Source: Erythrobacter sp.
GTDB taxonomy: Bacteria; Pseudomonadota; Alphaproteobacteria; Sphingomonadales; Sphingomonadaceae
Assembly: GCA_023653115.1 (NCBI GenBank)
Contig: JAMNXO010000002.1
Location: forward strand, 228,814-292,813
Reading direction: 5' to 3'
DNA: 64,000 nucleotides
Positions 35,969-44,679 of this stretch are shown here, piece after piece. Each line of letters begins with the position of its first letter. Within the stretch, counting starts at the first letter, position 1. Both the position numbers and the translations under genes were made by a program. The notes beneath the pieces are model-generated. The model was given only the letters and a program-made list of their open reading frames with translations, was not told the DNA's origin and made no database searches.

Positions 35969-36274
35969 TTAGTTGGCGGCGACTGCACGGCCGGCGCGAG
36001 CTTCGGCAGCGGCGACGCGCTCGACTTCGGCCAGCGCCGCAACGCGGGCATCGGCAACGCACTTCTCGTCGACCACGGTGCGGCCGAAGGTGTAGCGGGC
36101 GGTGCCGTCAAGCTTGCAGGCCTGACGCAGCTTGGCGTCGATGCGCGCTTCGATGGCGGCACGGCCTTCGGCGGTGGTCACATCGACATCGCCGTAAGCG
36201 ACGCGCAGGGTGACGGTTTCGGCAGCCAGCGGAGCGGCAGCGGCGAGAGCGATCAGGGGGAGGATGAAACGCAT
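35969..36274 (-). CDS. UrcA family protein
   Basis: The 101-residue secreted protein has a signal peptide (FILPLIALAAAAPLAA-E). A short domain follows: VTLRVAYGDVDVTTAEGRAA, a helix with one cysteine (LRQACKLDGTARY) and a second cysteine in DEKCVADARVAALAEV. The paired cysteines and the V-YGD(V/L)D--T--G pattern match UrcA proteins, found mainly in sphingomonads and caulobacters with unknown function. GGAG stands 8 nt before the ATG at 36274. It is divergent from guaA, with 265 bp between that hold two palindromes. Confidence 0.82.
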   Translation of the reverse strand: MRFILPLIALAAAAPLAAETVTLRVAYGDVDVTTAEGRAAIEARIDAKLRQACKLDGTARYTFGRTVVDEKCVADARVAALAEVERVAAAEARAGRAVAAN

Positions 36275-36351
36275 GATAATACTCCGGAAATTGAGAGGGT
36301 GTCGAAAGATTGATGCCGTTTGCCGGCATTCAGTTGCTGTTTGAAACTCTG

Positions 36352-36362
36352 GTGCAGTGCAC
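36352..36362. promoter_or_regulatory. 11-bp palindrome in the urcA-guaA intergenic region
   Basis: GTGCAGTGCAC is a perfect palindrome around a central G, 78 bp upstream of the urcA-family start. Its size and position fit a dimeric regulator site, but no regulator is implied by the neighbours. Confidence 0.3.
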
Positions 36363-36453
36363 AAGATAAATGTGCAAATGCGAAATGCGCGAGAATGGTT
36401 CCAAAGATTGCAACGCATCTGCGGCATTTTTTCGGGAACCATCAGAAATCGCG

Positions 36454-36469
36454 AGCAAAATATTTTGCT
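36454..36469. promoter_or_regulatory. 16-bp AT-rich perfect palindrome upstream of guaA
   Basis: AGCAAAATATTTTGCT is a perfect palindrome 71 bp upstream of the guaA start in otherwise GC-rich DNA. It could be an operator or a low-melting promoter element. Confidence 0.35.
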
Positions 36470-36539
36470 GCACCGCAAAATAACCGATCCGGGCACAGCG
36501 ATGCTGGACAGCGCCGAGCGCGCTCCGTAATCCGCGCCC

Positions 36540-38156
36540 ATGAGCGCGCACTCCTCCGGCCCGGCGACGGGCGACTCCTCTGCCCCTGAAACGGGTGTCC
36601 CCGAATGCATCCTGATCGTCGATTTCGGCAGTCAGGTGACCCAACTGATCGCGCGCCGCGTGCGCGAGGCAGGGGTCTATTCCGAGATCGCCCCCTTCAC
36701 CCAGGCTGCGGCGGCGTTCCATCGGTTGAAGCCCAAGGGCATCATCCTGTCGGGCTCGCCCGCCAGCGTGCCGGAAGAAGGCTCGCCCCGCGCCCCGCAG
36801 GCCTTGTTCGATGCCGGCGTGCCGATCCTTGGCATCTGTTATGGCCAACAGGTGATGAGCCACCAGCTGGGCGGCGAAGTGCGCCCGGGGCATGAGACCG
36901 GCGAGGGCGGCGAGTTTGGCCGCGCGTTCCTGACCGTCACCGCCGAATGCGCGCTGTTCGACGGGCTGTGGCAGGTCGGCGAGCGCCACCAGGTGTGGAT
37001 GAGCCACGGCGACAAGGTCACGCAGTTCGCTCCCGGCTTCGATATCGTCGCCACCTCCGACGGCGCGCCCTTCGCGGTGATCGCCGACGAGGCGCGCAAG
37101 TTCTACGGCACCCAGTTCCACCCCGAAGTGGTCCACACCCCCGATGGCGGCAAGCTGATCGCCAATTTTGTGCGCCATGTCTGCGGGCTGGCGGGCGACT
37201 GGACCATGGCCGAGTTCCGCAAGACCAAGATCGCCGAAATCCGTGCGCAGGTGGGCAGCGGGCGCGTGATCTGCGGGCTTTCGGGCGGGGTCGATTCGGC
37301 GGTGGCCGCGGTGCTGATCCACGAGGCGATCGGCGACCAGCTGACCTGCGTCTTCGTCGATCACGGGCTGATGCGCATGAACGAGGCCGAGCAGGTCGTC
37401 ACCCTGTTCCGCGATCACTACAACATCCCGCTGGTGCACGTGGAGGCCGAAGAGCTGTTCCTCGGCGGGCTGGCGGGTCTCACCGACCCCGAAGCCAAGC
37501 GCAAGTTCATCGGCAAGACCTTCATCGATGTGTTCGAGACCGAGGCGAACAAGGTCGGCGGCGCCGATTTCCTGGCGCAGGGCACGCTCTACCCGGACGT
37601 GATTGAATCGGTGTCCTTCACCGGCGGGCCTTCGGTGACGATCAAGAGCCACCACAATGTCGGCGGCCTGCCCGAACGCATGAATATGCAGCTGGTTGAA
37701 CCCTTGCGCGAATTGTTCAAGGACGAGGTGCGCGATCTGGGCCGCGAGCTGGGCCTGCCCGATGCCTTTGTCGGCCGCCATCCCTTCCCCGGACCGGGCC
37801 TCGCGATCCGTATTCCCGGCGAAGTCACCAAGGAACGCTGCGACATCCTGCGCAAGGCTGACGCGATCTATCTCGAGGAAATCCGCAATGCGGGCCTCTA
37901 TGATGCGATCTGGCAGGCGTTCGCGGTGCTGCTGCCGGTGAAAACGGTTGGCGTGATGGGCGACGCGCGCACCTACGATTCGGTCTGCGCTCTGCGCGCT
38001 GTCACCTCGACCGACGGGATGACCGCCGATGTCTTCCCCTATGACGCCAGCTTCCTCACCCGCGTCGCCACCCGCATTGTCAACGAGGTTCAGGGCATCA
38101 ACCGCGTGGTGTATGACTATACGTCAAAGCCGCCGGGCACGATCGAGTGGGAATAA
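36540..38156 (+). CDS. guaA: GMP synthase (glutamine-hydrolysing)
   Basis: The 538-residue enzyme converts XMP to GMP using glutamine and ATP. The class I amidotransferase part has [16 protein letters not shown] with the nucleophilic Cys (about residue 100) and [13 protein letters not shown] with the His/Glu pair. The ATP pyrophosphatase part has the P-loop [20 protein letters not shown] (about 243-262). The dimerisation domain ends with [15 protein letters not shown], the invariant GuaA C-terminus. About 20 poorly conserved residues precede [20 protein letters not shown]. It is transcribed alone, divergent from the urcA-family gene. Confidence 0.97.
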   Translation: MSAHSSGPATGDSSAPETGVPECILIVDFGSQVTQLIARRVREAGVYSEIAPFTQAAAAFHRLKPKGIILSGSPASVPEEGSPRAPQALFDAGVPILGICYGQQVMSHQLGGEVRPGHETGEGGEFGRAFLTVTAECALFDGLWQVGERHQVWMSHGDKVTQFAPGFDIVATSDGAPFAVIADEARKFYGTQFHPEVVHTPDGGKLIANFVRHVCGLAGDWTMAEFRKTKIAEIRAQVGSGRVICGLSGGVDSAVAAVLIHEAIGDQLTCVFVDHGLMRMNEAEQVVTLFRDHYNIPLVHVEAEELFLGGLAGLTDPEAKRKFIGKTFIDVFETEANKVGGADFLAQGTLYPDVIESVSFTGGPSVTIKSHHNVGGLPERMNMQLVEPLRELFKDEVRDLGRELGLPDAFVGRHPFPGPGLAIRIPGEVTKERCDILRKADAIYLEEIRNAGLYDAIWQAFAVLLPVKTVGVMGDARTYDSVCALRAVTSTDGMTADVFPYDASFLTRVATRIVNEVQGINRVVYDYTSKPPGTIEWE

Positions 38157-38250
38157 GGCAGGCGTCAATACGCATCCGGCCCTTCCGCCTTCGCGTAGAA
38201 TCGAATATCCCACATCCCGTTCTTTCCGCATGAGAGGTCACACAATCGTG

Positions 38251-38892
38251 ATGCCGAACCTTCGCCCCCTCGCTCTCGCCGCCGTGCTCGCGCTTGGCCT
38301 TGTCGCTTGCGCCGAGCAAGCAGCCGATGCGCCCAAGGATGCTGCGGCAGAAGCCGCGCCGGTGACCGAGGGTGCATGGGCGCTCGATCCGGCGGGCTCG
38401 CGGCTTGCCTATGTCAGCATCAAGGCAGGCGAGATTGCCGAGGCCAACCGCTTCGAGAAGCTCACCGGCACCGTTGCTGCCGATGGCACGGCGAGCCTCG
38501 ATATCGATCTCGCCTCGGTCAACACCGGGGTCGATATCCGCAACGAGCGGATGCGCGAGATCTTCTTCCAGGTGGCCGAGAACCCCAAGGCGACGATCAC
38601 CGCCAAGCTTGATCCCAAGGCTTTCGCGGGCCTCGCGGTGGGCCAGTCGCTCACCCGCCCGCTGAAGGCGACCGTGGCGCTCAAGGGCATGGAGCAGGCG
38701 CTCGAGACCGAGGTGCTGGTGACCCGCGTTTCGGCTGACCGCGTGACCGTGGTGCCGACCGCGCCGGTGATCATCACCACCGATATGTTCGGCCTGACCG
38801 ACGAGCTGGGCGAATTGCGCGCGCTGGCGCAGCTGCCCTCGATTACTCCGGCGGTGCCGGTCACCTTCACGCTGGCGTTCAACCGCAGCTAG
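38251..38892 (+). CDS. YceI-family lipoprotein
   Basis: The 213-residue protein has a lipoprotein signal (ALAAVLALGLVAC-AEQ, lipobox LVAC). A YceI-like lipocalin-fold domain follows: GAWALDPAGSRLAYVSIKAG, then SLDIDLASVNTGVDIRNERM, REIFFQVAENPKATITAKL and VTFTLAFNRS. YceI proteins bind isoprenoid-type lipids in the periplasm. The ATG at 38251 is chosen because AGAGGT lies upstream; an in-frame ATG at 38230 would add seven residues without a ribosome site. It follows guaA by 94 bp on the same strand and would be processed by Lgt, encoded at 15989-16885. Confidence 0.82.
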   Translation: MPNLRPLALAAVLALGLVACAEQAADAPKDAAAEAAPVTEGAWALDPAGSRLAYVSIKAGEIAEANRFEKLTGTVAADGTASLDIDLASVNTGVDIRNERMREIFFQVAENPKATITAKLDPKAFAGLAVGQSLTRPLKATVALKGMEQALETEVLVTRVSADRVTVVPTAPVIITTDMFGLTDELGELRALAQLPSITPAVPVTFTLAFNRS

Positions 38893-39138
38893 GGCGCTGT
38901 TGCGCTGGATCAATGCCAAGCCGCTGCGGCGCGGGTAACGCTCCCCGTGCCGGGTGGGCTGGGAGCGGCTCGACCCCACCGCATCCCTGCCGCCCGGTTC
39001 CCGCGCACCTGCGCCCGGCAGGCTGACGCTACGGCGCGCGGCAGGTGCCTGCACCCTCCTCAAAAGCAGGCTTGAAAGCCTTGCCCAAACAGGCTTGTGT
39101 CGGGTTCAAACACAGCTTTGGACGGGAGACCACACGCC

Positions 39139-40113
39139 ATGAAGACCGCGATCACCGAAATGTTCGGCATCCAGCACCCCATCATTCAGGGCGGGATGCA
39201 CTATGTCGGGTTTGCCGAGATGGCCGCAGCGGTCTCCAATGCGGGCGGGCTCGGGATTATCACCGGACTGACGCAGGGCACGCCTGAAAAGCTGGCAAAC
39301 GAGATCGCGCGCTGCAAGGACATGACCGACAAGCCCTTCGGCGTGAACCTCACGATCCTGCCGACGCTGACCCCGCCCGACTATCCCGGGCTGGTGAAGG
39401 CGGTGATCGAGGGCGGGGTGAAGGTGGTCGAGACGGCGGGGCGCAACCCTGTCGATCTGCTGCCGCCCCTGAAGGATGCGGGCATCAAGGTGATCCACAA
39501 GTGCACCAGCGTGCGCCACTCGCTGAAGGCGCAGGACATCGGCTGCGATGCCGTGAGCGTCGACGGGTTCGAATGTGGCGGCCACCCGGGCGAGGATGAT
39601 GTGCCCAACTTCATCCTGCTGCCGCGCGCCGCTGATGAACTCGAGATTCCCTTCGTCTCCAGCGGCGGGATGGCCGACGGGCGCAGCCTTGTCGCCAGCT
39701 TGGCGATGGGCGCGCAGGGCATGAATATGGGCACCCGCTTCATCGCCACCAAGGAAGCGCCGGTGCATGAAAACGTGAAGCAGGCGATCCTCGCCGCGTC
39801 CGAACTCGACACCCGCCTCGTGATGCGCCCGCTGCGCAACACCGAACGCGTGCTCAACAATGCCGCCGTGGAACGCTTGATCCTCAAGGAGAAGGAGCTG
39901 GGCGATACCATCACCATTCAGGACATCCTTCCCGAAGTCGCAGGCGTCTATCCCAAGATCATGACCGAAGGCACGATGGATGCGGGCGCGTGGAGCTGCG
40001 GCATGGTCGCCGGGCTCATCCACGATATCCCAACCTGCCAGGAGCTGATCGACCGGATCATGCTGCAGGCCGAAGAAATCATCGCCCGGATGCAGGCCAT
40101 GGCCCGCGCCTGA
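39139..40113 (+). CDS. nitronate monooxygenase/2-nitropropane-dioxygenase-like flavoprotein
   Basis: The 324-residue FMN TIM-barrel protein starts TEMFGIQHPIIQGGMHYVGF. It has GGLGIITGLTQGTPEKLANE, the glycine-rich CDAVSVDGFECGGHPGEDD, and the phosphate-binding region FVSSGGMADGRSLVASLAMG with AQGMNMGTRFIATKEAPVH. These are typical of the nitronate monooxygenase family; the true substrate could also be an enoyl compound. The ATG at 39139 follows GGGAGA. The 246 bp before it contain only short hairpins. Confidence 0.85.
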   Translation: MKTAITEMFGIQHPIIQGGMHYVGFAEMAAAVSNAGGLGIITGLTQGTPEKLANEIARCKDMTDKPFGVNLTILPTLTPPDYPGLVKAVIEGGVKVVETAGRNPVDLLPPLKDAGIKVIHKCTSVRHSLKAQDIGCDAVSVDGFECGGHPGEDDVPNFILLPRAADELEIPFVSSGGMADGRSLVASLAMGAQGMNMGTRFIATKEAPVHENVKQAILAASELDTRLVMRPLRNTERVLNNAAVERLILKEKELGDTITIQDILPEVAGVYPKIMTEGTMDAGAWSCGMVAGLIHDIPTCQELIDRIMLQAEEIIARMQAMARA

Positions 40114-40279
40114 GCCTGTGCGCCCGACCACTCGCGACTAGGTATCCCCCCGAATTACCCCGCAAGGGCGGCTACGGCATTATGTCCGTGGTCGCACCTT
40201 CGGGAGTTGGGTGCGGCGATTCGCGATGCTGCACGCGGCTACGGGAGGCTGTCGGGTGGTTTGGCACACGGAGAACGTG

Positions 40280-40795
40280 ATGGGACTGGTTGTTGATCCG
40301 GCCGCCGGTGGGGGGCTTGCCGGTCTTGTTGCTTTGGGCAGCTGGGCTGTGGGCAGAATGCAGGGTGGCGCTTTCTTGCAACGCCACCAACCTGATCCCC
40401 GACAATTCGCCACTTCGGGAACGTCGCCGGATGGCGCGCAGCCCGTCGCTCCTGATGCTGCCGACGCGGCGGCTCTGCGCGCGGCTGCGGGGCCAGCGTG
40501 CCAGCAGCGGGCCTTCGAGGAGCGGCGGGCCTTGTTGACCAATCCGGTTGCGCTTGCCGAATTGCACGATGAAGCCAGCGCCATCCGGCGTGACGAGCGG
40601 GTGTTCCAGCACGCCGCCTATGGCGATGCGCTGATCGCGGTGCCGCAGACCGATTACGAGCGCGACTGCCGCTATCTCGGGCTGAGCGGGCAGCCGACCT
40701 GCGCGGATGCTGCCCGCCATGCTTGCGGTGCGAACAATGCTTGCCGCGCGGTCGCTATCCGCCCGACGGCCACGATCCGGCCAGACGCCAGCTAG
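40280..40795 (+). CDS. hypothetical protein with cysteine-rich C-terminus
   Basis: The 171-residue product is not recognised. Its C-terminal half has strong coding character and four cysteines (DYERDCRYLGL, QPTCADAARHACGANNACRA), suggesting disulfides outside the cytoplasm. The N-terminal part (MGLVVDPAAGGGLAGLVALG) is weakly hydrophobic. A more signal-peptide-like stretch (LPVLLLWAAGLWAECRVAL) occurs in the neighbouring frame at about 40315-40375, so a past frameshift near 40400 is possible. GGAGA stands 7 nt before the ATG. It is convergent with the secreted protein gene at 40808-41305. Confidence 0.45.
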   Translation: MGLVVDPAAGGGLAGLVALGSWAVGRMQGGAFLQRHQPDPRQFATSGTSPDGAQPVAPDAADAAALRAAAGPACQQRAFEERRALLTNPVALAELHDEASAIRRDERVFQHAAYGDALIAVPQTDYERDCRYLGLSGQPTCADAARHACGANNACRAVAIRPTATIRPDAS

Positions 40796-40807
40796 AAACG
40801 GCCGGGC

Positions 40808-41305
40808 TCAGCCCTCGGCCGCGCTGTCGTCCTTGGTCTTGGTGTAGGGGATGAAGTCCTCGAAAAACACCGCGCCGGTAAAGAAGCCGAGCACCCGGTC
40901 CGTGGTGTTGAACACGTCGAGCCGGCACAGTTCGCTGGCGTTGAAGCGCCGCGAGACGAGCGTGTCCCCGCCATCGATATCGGCGGGATTGCTGGTGCGC
41001 TGGACATAGATCGTGTTGCCGCGGCCATAGACATAGGCGGTCTTGTCGATCGTCTGCATCCCCATGTTGGGCGTGGTGCGGATGCAGCGCACCGGCTCGC
41101 CCGCCACGCGCCCTTCCAGCAGCTTGGCGAGGCGCTTTTCGCCCTTGGTCTGCGGCGCGGCTTCGGTTTCGGACGGGGTTTCGGACGGGGTCTCGGCGCC
41201 CGGCTCGCCCTGGCTCTGCGCAACGGCAGGGGCAAAGGTGGCCAGCGCGAGCGCTGCGGCGAGGCCGGCGATCACCGGGCGGGACAGAGCTGAATGGTGG
41301 GACAC
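40808..41305 (-). CDS. secreted hypothetical protein
   Basis: The 165-residue protein starts at a GTG (41305) with GGAGA 7 nt upstream. It has a clear signal peptide (IAGLAAALALATFAPAVA-QS). A Pro/Glu/Thr-rich linker (PGAETPSETPSETEAAPQ) precedes a compact domain with VRCIRTTPNMGMQTIDKTAY, VYGRGNTIYVQRTSNPADID and RLDVFNTTDRVLGFF. Two cysteines may form a disulfide. Similar periplasmic proteins of unknown function occur in sphingomonads. Longer in-frame starts up to 41482 give arginine-rich residues unlike a protein start. Confidence 0.6.
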   Translation of the reverse strand: MSHHSALSRPVIAGLAAALALATFAPAVAQSQGEPGAETPSETPSETEAAPQTKGEKRLAKLLEGRVAGEPVRCIRTTPNMGMQTIDKTAYVYGRGNTIYVQRTSNPADIDGGDTLVSRRFNASELCRLDVFNTTDRVLGFFTGAVFFEDFIPYTKTKDDSAAEG

Positions 41306-41385
41306 GATCAATTCTCCGCAAGGTTGGTGATGCGCGCTTGGCTTAGCCCGCCTTAACCGGCGCTGAGCAAAGTCAGGAGTGCAGC

Positions 41386-41634
41386 CTAGCTCGCGCCAGC
41401 GGCGATATCGGGCAGGCCCGCCTGATCCGCGCCGTCGGCCGGGCCGCCGCACAGCACGAAACGGCGGTCGCAATAGCCGCAATCGACATAGCCATGCTCG
41501 TCGATCTGCAAAAACACGCGCGGGTGGCCGAGCGCGGCCGGACGATAGCCCGTGCCGCCGCGAATGGCGCTGGCCCCGTCGCAGCTCACGCGCGCGCTAT
41601 CGACCAGCAGGACTTCGGGAGGGGCAATGCTCAT
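41386..41634 (-). CDS. zf-CHCC zinc-finger protein (NDUFS6-like)
   Basis: The 82-residue protein contains the CHCC pattern of this family: C18 in VSCDGASA, a histidine in LGHPRVFLQIDEHGYVDCGY, and the CGYC pair in DCGYCDRRFVL. The fold is that of the accessory complex I subunit NDUFS6. Bacterial members are stand-alone and of unsettled function. It is divergent from the ABC ATPase gene with 89 bp between them. Confidence 0.8.
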   Translation of the reverse strand: MSIAPPEVLLVDSARVSCDGASAIRGGTGYRPAALGHPRVFLQIDEHGYVDCGYCDRRFVLCGGPADGADQAGLPDIAAGAS

Positions 41635-41723
41635 GGCGGCTGCCGATACAAGGCGCGCGGGCCGAGCGCAATTGCCTTTGCTTGGCCTTGCAGGCGCAGG
41701 GCGTCTTGCCTAGGCGTCATGGC

Positions 41724-42686
41724 ATGACCGCCCAGCCCGCCATCCGCATCGAAAACCTCGTCAAGCGCTACGCCCCGGCCAAAGGGGCCAAGGGCACGGT
41801 GACCGAAGGCAAGCTGGCGCTCGGCGGGGTCAGCTTTGATGTGCCGCAGGGTTCGATCTTCGGGCTGCTCGGCCCCAATGGCGCGGGCAAATCGACGCTC
41901 ATCAACATTCTTGCCGGGCTTGTGAACAAGACTTCGGGCAGCGTGGATATCTGGGGCTTCGATATTGATCGCAGCCGCCGCAACGCCAGCCGCTCGATCG
42001 GCATCGTGCCGCAGGAGATCGTGTTCGATCCCTTCTTCACCCCTTACGAGGTGCTGGAAAACCAGGCCGGTTTCTACGGTATCCCGGCGGCGCTGCGGCG
42101 CAGTGCGGACTTGCTGGAAGCGGTGCGGCTGGCCGACAAGCGCAACGCCTATGCCCGCACGCTGTCAGGCGGGATGAAGCGGCGGCTGCTGGTGGCCAAG
42201 GCGATGGTGCATTCGCCGCCCATTCTGGTGCTCGATGAGCCCACCGCCGGGGTCGATGTCGATCTGCGCCGCCAGCTGTGGGAGCTGGTGAGCGAATTGA
42301 ACCGCGAAGGCGTCACCGTGGTGCTCACCACCCACTATCTCGAAGAGGCCGAAGAGCTGTGTGATCGGATCGCGATCATCAACCACGGCACGCTGATCGC
42401 CAACAAGCCGACCCGCGAGTTGGTCGATATGGCGCGCGAGAAGGTTGTCGCGGTCACCGCGTCAGCCGATCTTGTGGCTGCGCCCGCGCACCCGGCCTTC
42501 GTGCGGGTGGAGTGGGACGGCGCGCGCGGGGTTGAAGTCACCTATGACAAGGACAAGCTGAGCGCGGGCCAGGTGCTGGCGATCCTGCAGGAACAGGGCC
42601 TCACGATCGAGGATGTCACCACCCGCGAGGCCGATCTGGAAGACGTGTTCGTCCAGCTGACCGCAGGCCGCCCCGAACCGGCCTGA
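41724..42686 (+). CDS. ABC transporter ATP-binding protein (ABC-2 type)
   Basis: The 320-residue ATPase has Walker A LLGPNGAGKSTLINILAG (about 49-66), Q-loop GIVPQEIVFDPFFTPYE, signature TLSGGMKRRLLVAKAM, Walker B ILVLDEPTAGVDVDLRRQ and switch His LTTHYLEEAEELCDR. A C-terminal DUF4162-like tail ends LEDVFVQLTAG. These are features of ABC-2 exporters such as drug or polysaccharide pumps. No permease gene adjoins it, so its partner must be elsewhere. Residues TTREADLED near the end match the family. Confidence 0.88.
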   Translation: MTAQPAIRIENLVKRYAPAKGAKGTVTEGKLALGGVSFDVPQGSIFGLLGPNGAGKSTLINILAGLVNKTSGSVDIWGFDIDRSRRNASRSIGIVPQEIVFDPFFTPYEVLENQAGFYGIPAALRRSADLLEAVRLADKRNAYARTLSGGMKRRLLVAKAMVHSPPILVLDEPTAGVDVDLRRQLWELVSELNREGVTVVLTTHYLEEAEELCDRIAIINHGTLIANKPTRELVDMAREKVVAVTASADLVAAPAHPAFVRVEWDGARGVEVTYDKDKLSAGQVLAILQEQGLTIEDVTTREADLEDVFVQLTAGRPEPA

Positions 42687-42905
42687 TCAGCCGGCGGCGC
42701 TGCGGTGCCCGTCGAGCCCGCGCCTTCGCCATTTGCGACGGCGAATCCGTCTGATCGGGTGACCGCAATCGCGACAAAGGCCGACATAGGTCGTCCCGTC
42801 CCAGTTTGCGCGTCTCCGATAAGGAACATGGCGGTTCAGAAAACAGGCAAGCTTCGCTTGCGCCCGACTCACGAGATTAGCCACCTGGCAATACAGGCTG
42901 AGCAT
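42687..42905 (-). CDS. small CxxC zinc-ribbon-like basic protein
   Basis: The 72-residue protein contains RANWDGTTYVGLCRDCGHPI followed by RRIRRRKWRRRG. One CxxC pair, the W-DG--YVG pattern and an arginine-rich tail are seen. I recall short sphingomonad proteins with a similar W-G--YVG-CR-CG motif but cannot name a family. It ends exactly at the base after the ABC ATPase stop, in convergent orientation. The N-terminal part (MLSLYCQVANLVSRAQAKLA) may not all be translated, as no strong ribosome site was seen. Confidence 0.5.
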   Translation of the reverse strand: MLSLYCQVANLVSRAQAKLACFLNRHVPYRRRANWDGTTYVGLCRDCGHPIRRIRRRKWRRRGLDGHRSAAG

Positions 42906-43076
42906 AAGGTGCGACCCCCCCTCAGTGGTAAGGCCAACTCCCCCGAGTCAGCCCCATATTTCGTTTGTTATCACTATGTTGGCGGCCTTGCTAGAGGAAA
43001 ACGCTGATGCCTTTGCGCGGCGGCCGGGCGCAGCATCGCTCTTGCCGAGCGACAGATTGCGCGCCATGGCAGGAGC

Positions 43077-44678
43077 ATGGCGAGCGAGGACGCAACTCAC
43101 CCGGCGCATGACGTTGTAATCATCGGTTCGGGCGCTGCCGGGCTGACGGCGGCACTCGCGCTGGCCGAGTCGCGCCGCGTGCTGGTGCTGGCCAAGGGTT
43201 CGCTCACCGGCGGATCGACCGCCTGGGCGCAGGGCGGGATCGCCGCTGTGCTGGACACGGGCGACACCTTTGAGAACCACGTGCGTGACACGATGGTGGC
43301 GGGTGCAGGCCTCAATGATCTCGCCACCGTCGAATTCGTGATCGAACGCGCGCCGCAATCGATCGACCGCTTGTGCGAATTGGGCGTGCCGTTCAACCGC
43401 GACGCCGATTCGCTCCACCTGACCCGCGAGGGCGGCCATTCGCACCGCCGGATCGTCCATGTCGATGATGCCACCGGCTGGGCGGTGCAGCAGGCGCTGG
43501 TCAATGCCGCCGAGGCCAATCCCAACATCACCCTGCTGCCGGGGCGCACCTGTATCGACTTCATCACCGATCGCCACCGCGAGCATTTCTCCGCTGCGGG
43601 CCGCGTGTGGGGGGTCTATGCGCTGGATGAAGCCACCGGGCGGGTCGAGCGCCATGTCGCCCGTGCCACCGTGCTGGCGACCGGCGGGGCGGGGCGCGTC
43701 TACCAGTTCTCCACCGCCCCGCGCGGCGCGACGGGCGACGGGATCGCGATGGCATGGCGGGCAGGCGCGCGTGTCTCCAACATGGAGATGATGCAGTTCC
43801 ACCCGACCTGTCTCTACCACCTCGACGTCAAGAACTTCCTCATCACCGAAGCGGTGCGCGGCGAGGGCGGGCACCTGATCAACCCGCGCACCGGCAAGCG
43901 GTTCATGACCTTCTACGATCCTGAACGCATGGAGCTGGCCCCGCGCGATGTGGTCGCCCGCGCGATCGACGCCGAGATCAAGCGGTTCGGCCTCGATTAC
44001 GTGCACCTCGACATCAGTCACCAGCCCGCCGACTTCGTGCGCGGGCATTTCCCGATGATCTACGAGAAGCTGATGGGCCTCGGCATCGACATGACGACCC
44101 AGCCGATCCCGGTCGTCCCCGCGCAGCACTACACCTGCGGCGGCGTGGTCGTCGGCCTCGATGCGCGCACCGACATCCCCGGCCTGTGGGCGGCGGGCGA
44201 ATGCACCGAGAGCGGGCTGCACGGCGCGAACCGGCTGGCGTCCAACTCCCTGCTCGAATGTTTCGTGTTCGGCGAGGCGGCGGCGCAGGACATCCTCGCG
44301 CGCTGGGACAGCCTCGAGGATGTGCCGGCGATCCTGCCGTGGGACGAAAGCCGCGTGACCGACTCCGACGAGGAGGTGGTCATCAAGCAGAACTGGACCG
44401 AAATCCGCCGCTTCATGTGGAACTATGTCGGCATCGTGCGCACCACCAAGCGATTGGAACGCGCCGCGAGCCGGATCGAACTGCTGACCCGCGAGATCGA
44501 GGATTATTACGGCCAGTTCCGGGTGACGACCGATCTGATTGAACTGCGCAACCTGCTGCAATCGGCGGAGCTGATCGTGAAGTCAGCGCTCCACAGGAAG
44601 GAGAGCCGGGGGCTGCATTACACGCTGGATTATCCTGAGATGGCGGATGAGCCCAAGGATACGGTGTTGGTGCCCTAG
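43077..44678 (+). CDS. nadB: L-aspartate oxidase
   Basis: The 533-residue flavoprotein oxidises L-aspartate to iminoaspartate, the first step of de novo NAD synthesis. The dinucleotide motif VVIIGSGAAGLTAALALAES lies at residues 13-32. GGSTAWAQGGIAAVLDTGDT, SHRRIVHVDDATGWAV, NMEMMQFHPTCLY, AQHYTCGGVVVGLDART and GLHGANRLASNSLLECFVFG are all characteristic of NadB. The C-terminal helical domain is complete. nadA and nadC are not in the window. The start ATG at 43077 has GGAG immediately upstream. Confidence 0.94.
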   Translation: MASEDATHPAHDVVIIGSGAAGLTAALALAESRRVLVLAKGSLTGGSTAWAQGGIAAVLDTGDTFENHVRDTMVAGAGLNDLATVEFVIERAPQSIDRLCELGVPFNRDADSLHLTREGGHSHRRIVHVDDATGWAVQQALVNAAEANPNITLLPGRTCIDFITDRHREHFSAAGRVWGVYALDEATGRVERHVARATVLATGGAGRVYQFSTAPRGATGDGIAMAWRAGARVSNMEMMQFHPTCLYHLDVKNFLITEAVRGEGGHLINPRTGKRFMTFYDPERMELAPRDVVARAIDAEIKRFGLDYVHLDISHQPADFVRGHFPMIYEKLMGLGIDMTTQPIPVVPAQHYTCGGVVVGLDARTDIPGLWAAGECTESGLHGANRLASNSLLECFVFGEAAAQDILARWDSLEDVPAILPWDESRVTDSDEEVVIKQNWTEIRRFMWNYVGIVRTTKRLERAASRIELLTREIEDYYGQFRVTTDLIELRNLLQSAELIVKSALHRKESRGLHYTLDYPEMADEPKDTVLVP

Positions 44679-44679
44679 A

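Noticed and set aside
35605..35972. Overlapping plus-strand frames of 93 and 108 codons before urcA
   Set aside because: No ribosome site, no motif, and they run through G-rich tracts and into the urcA terminator hairpin.
40172..40720. A 182-codon minus-strand frame
   Set aside because: The plus-strand frame over the same bases has better codon pattern and a ribosome site.
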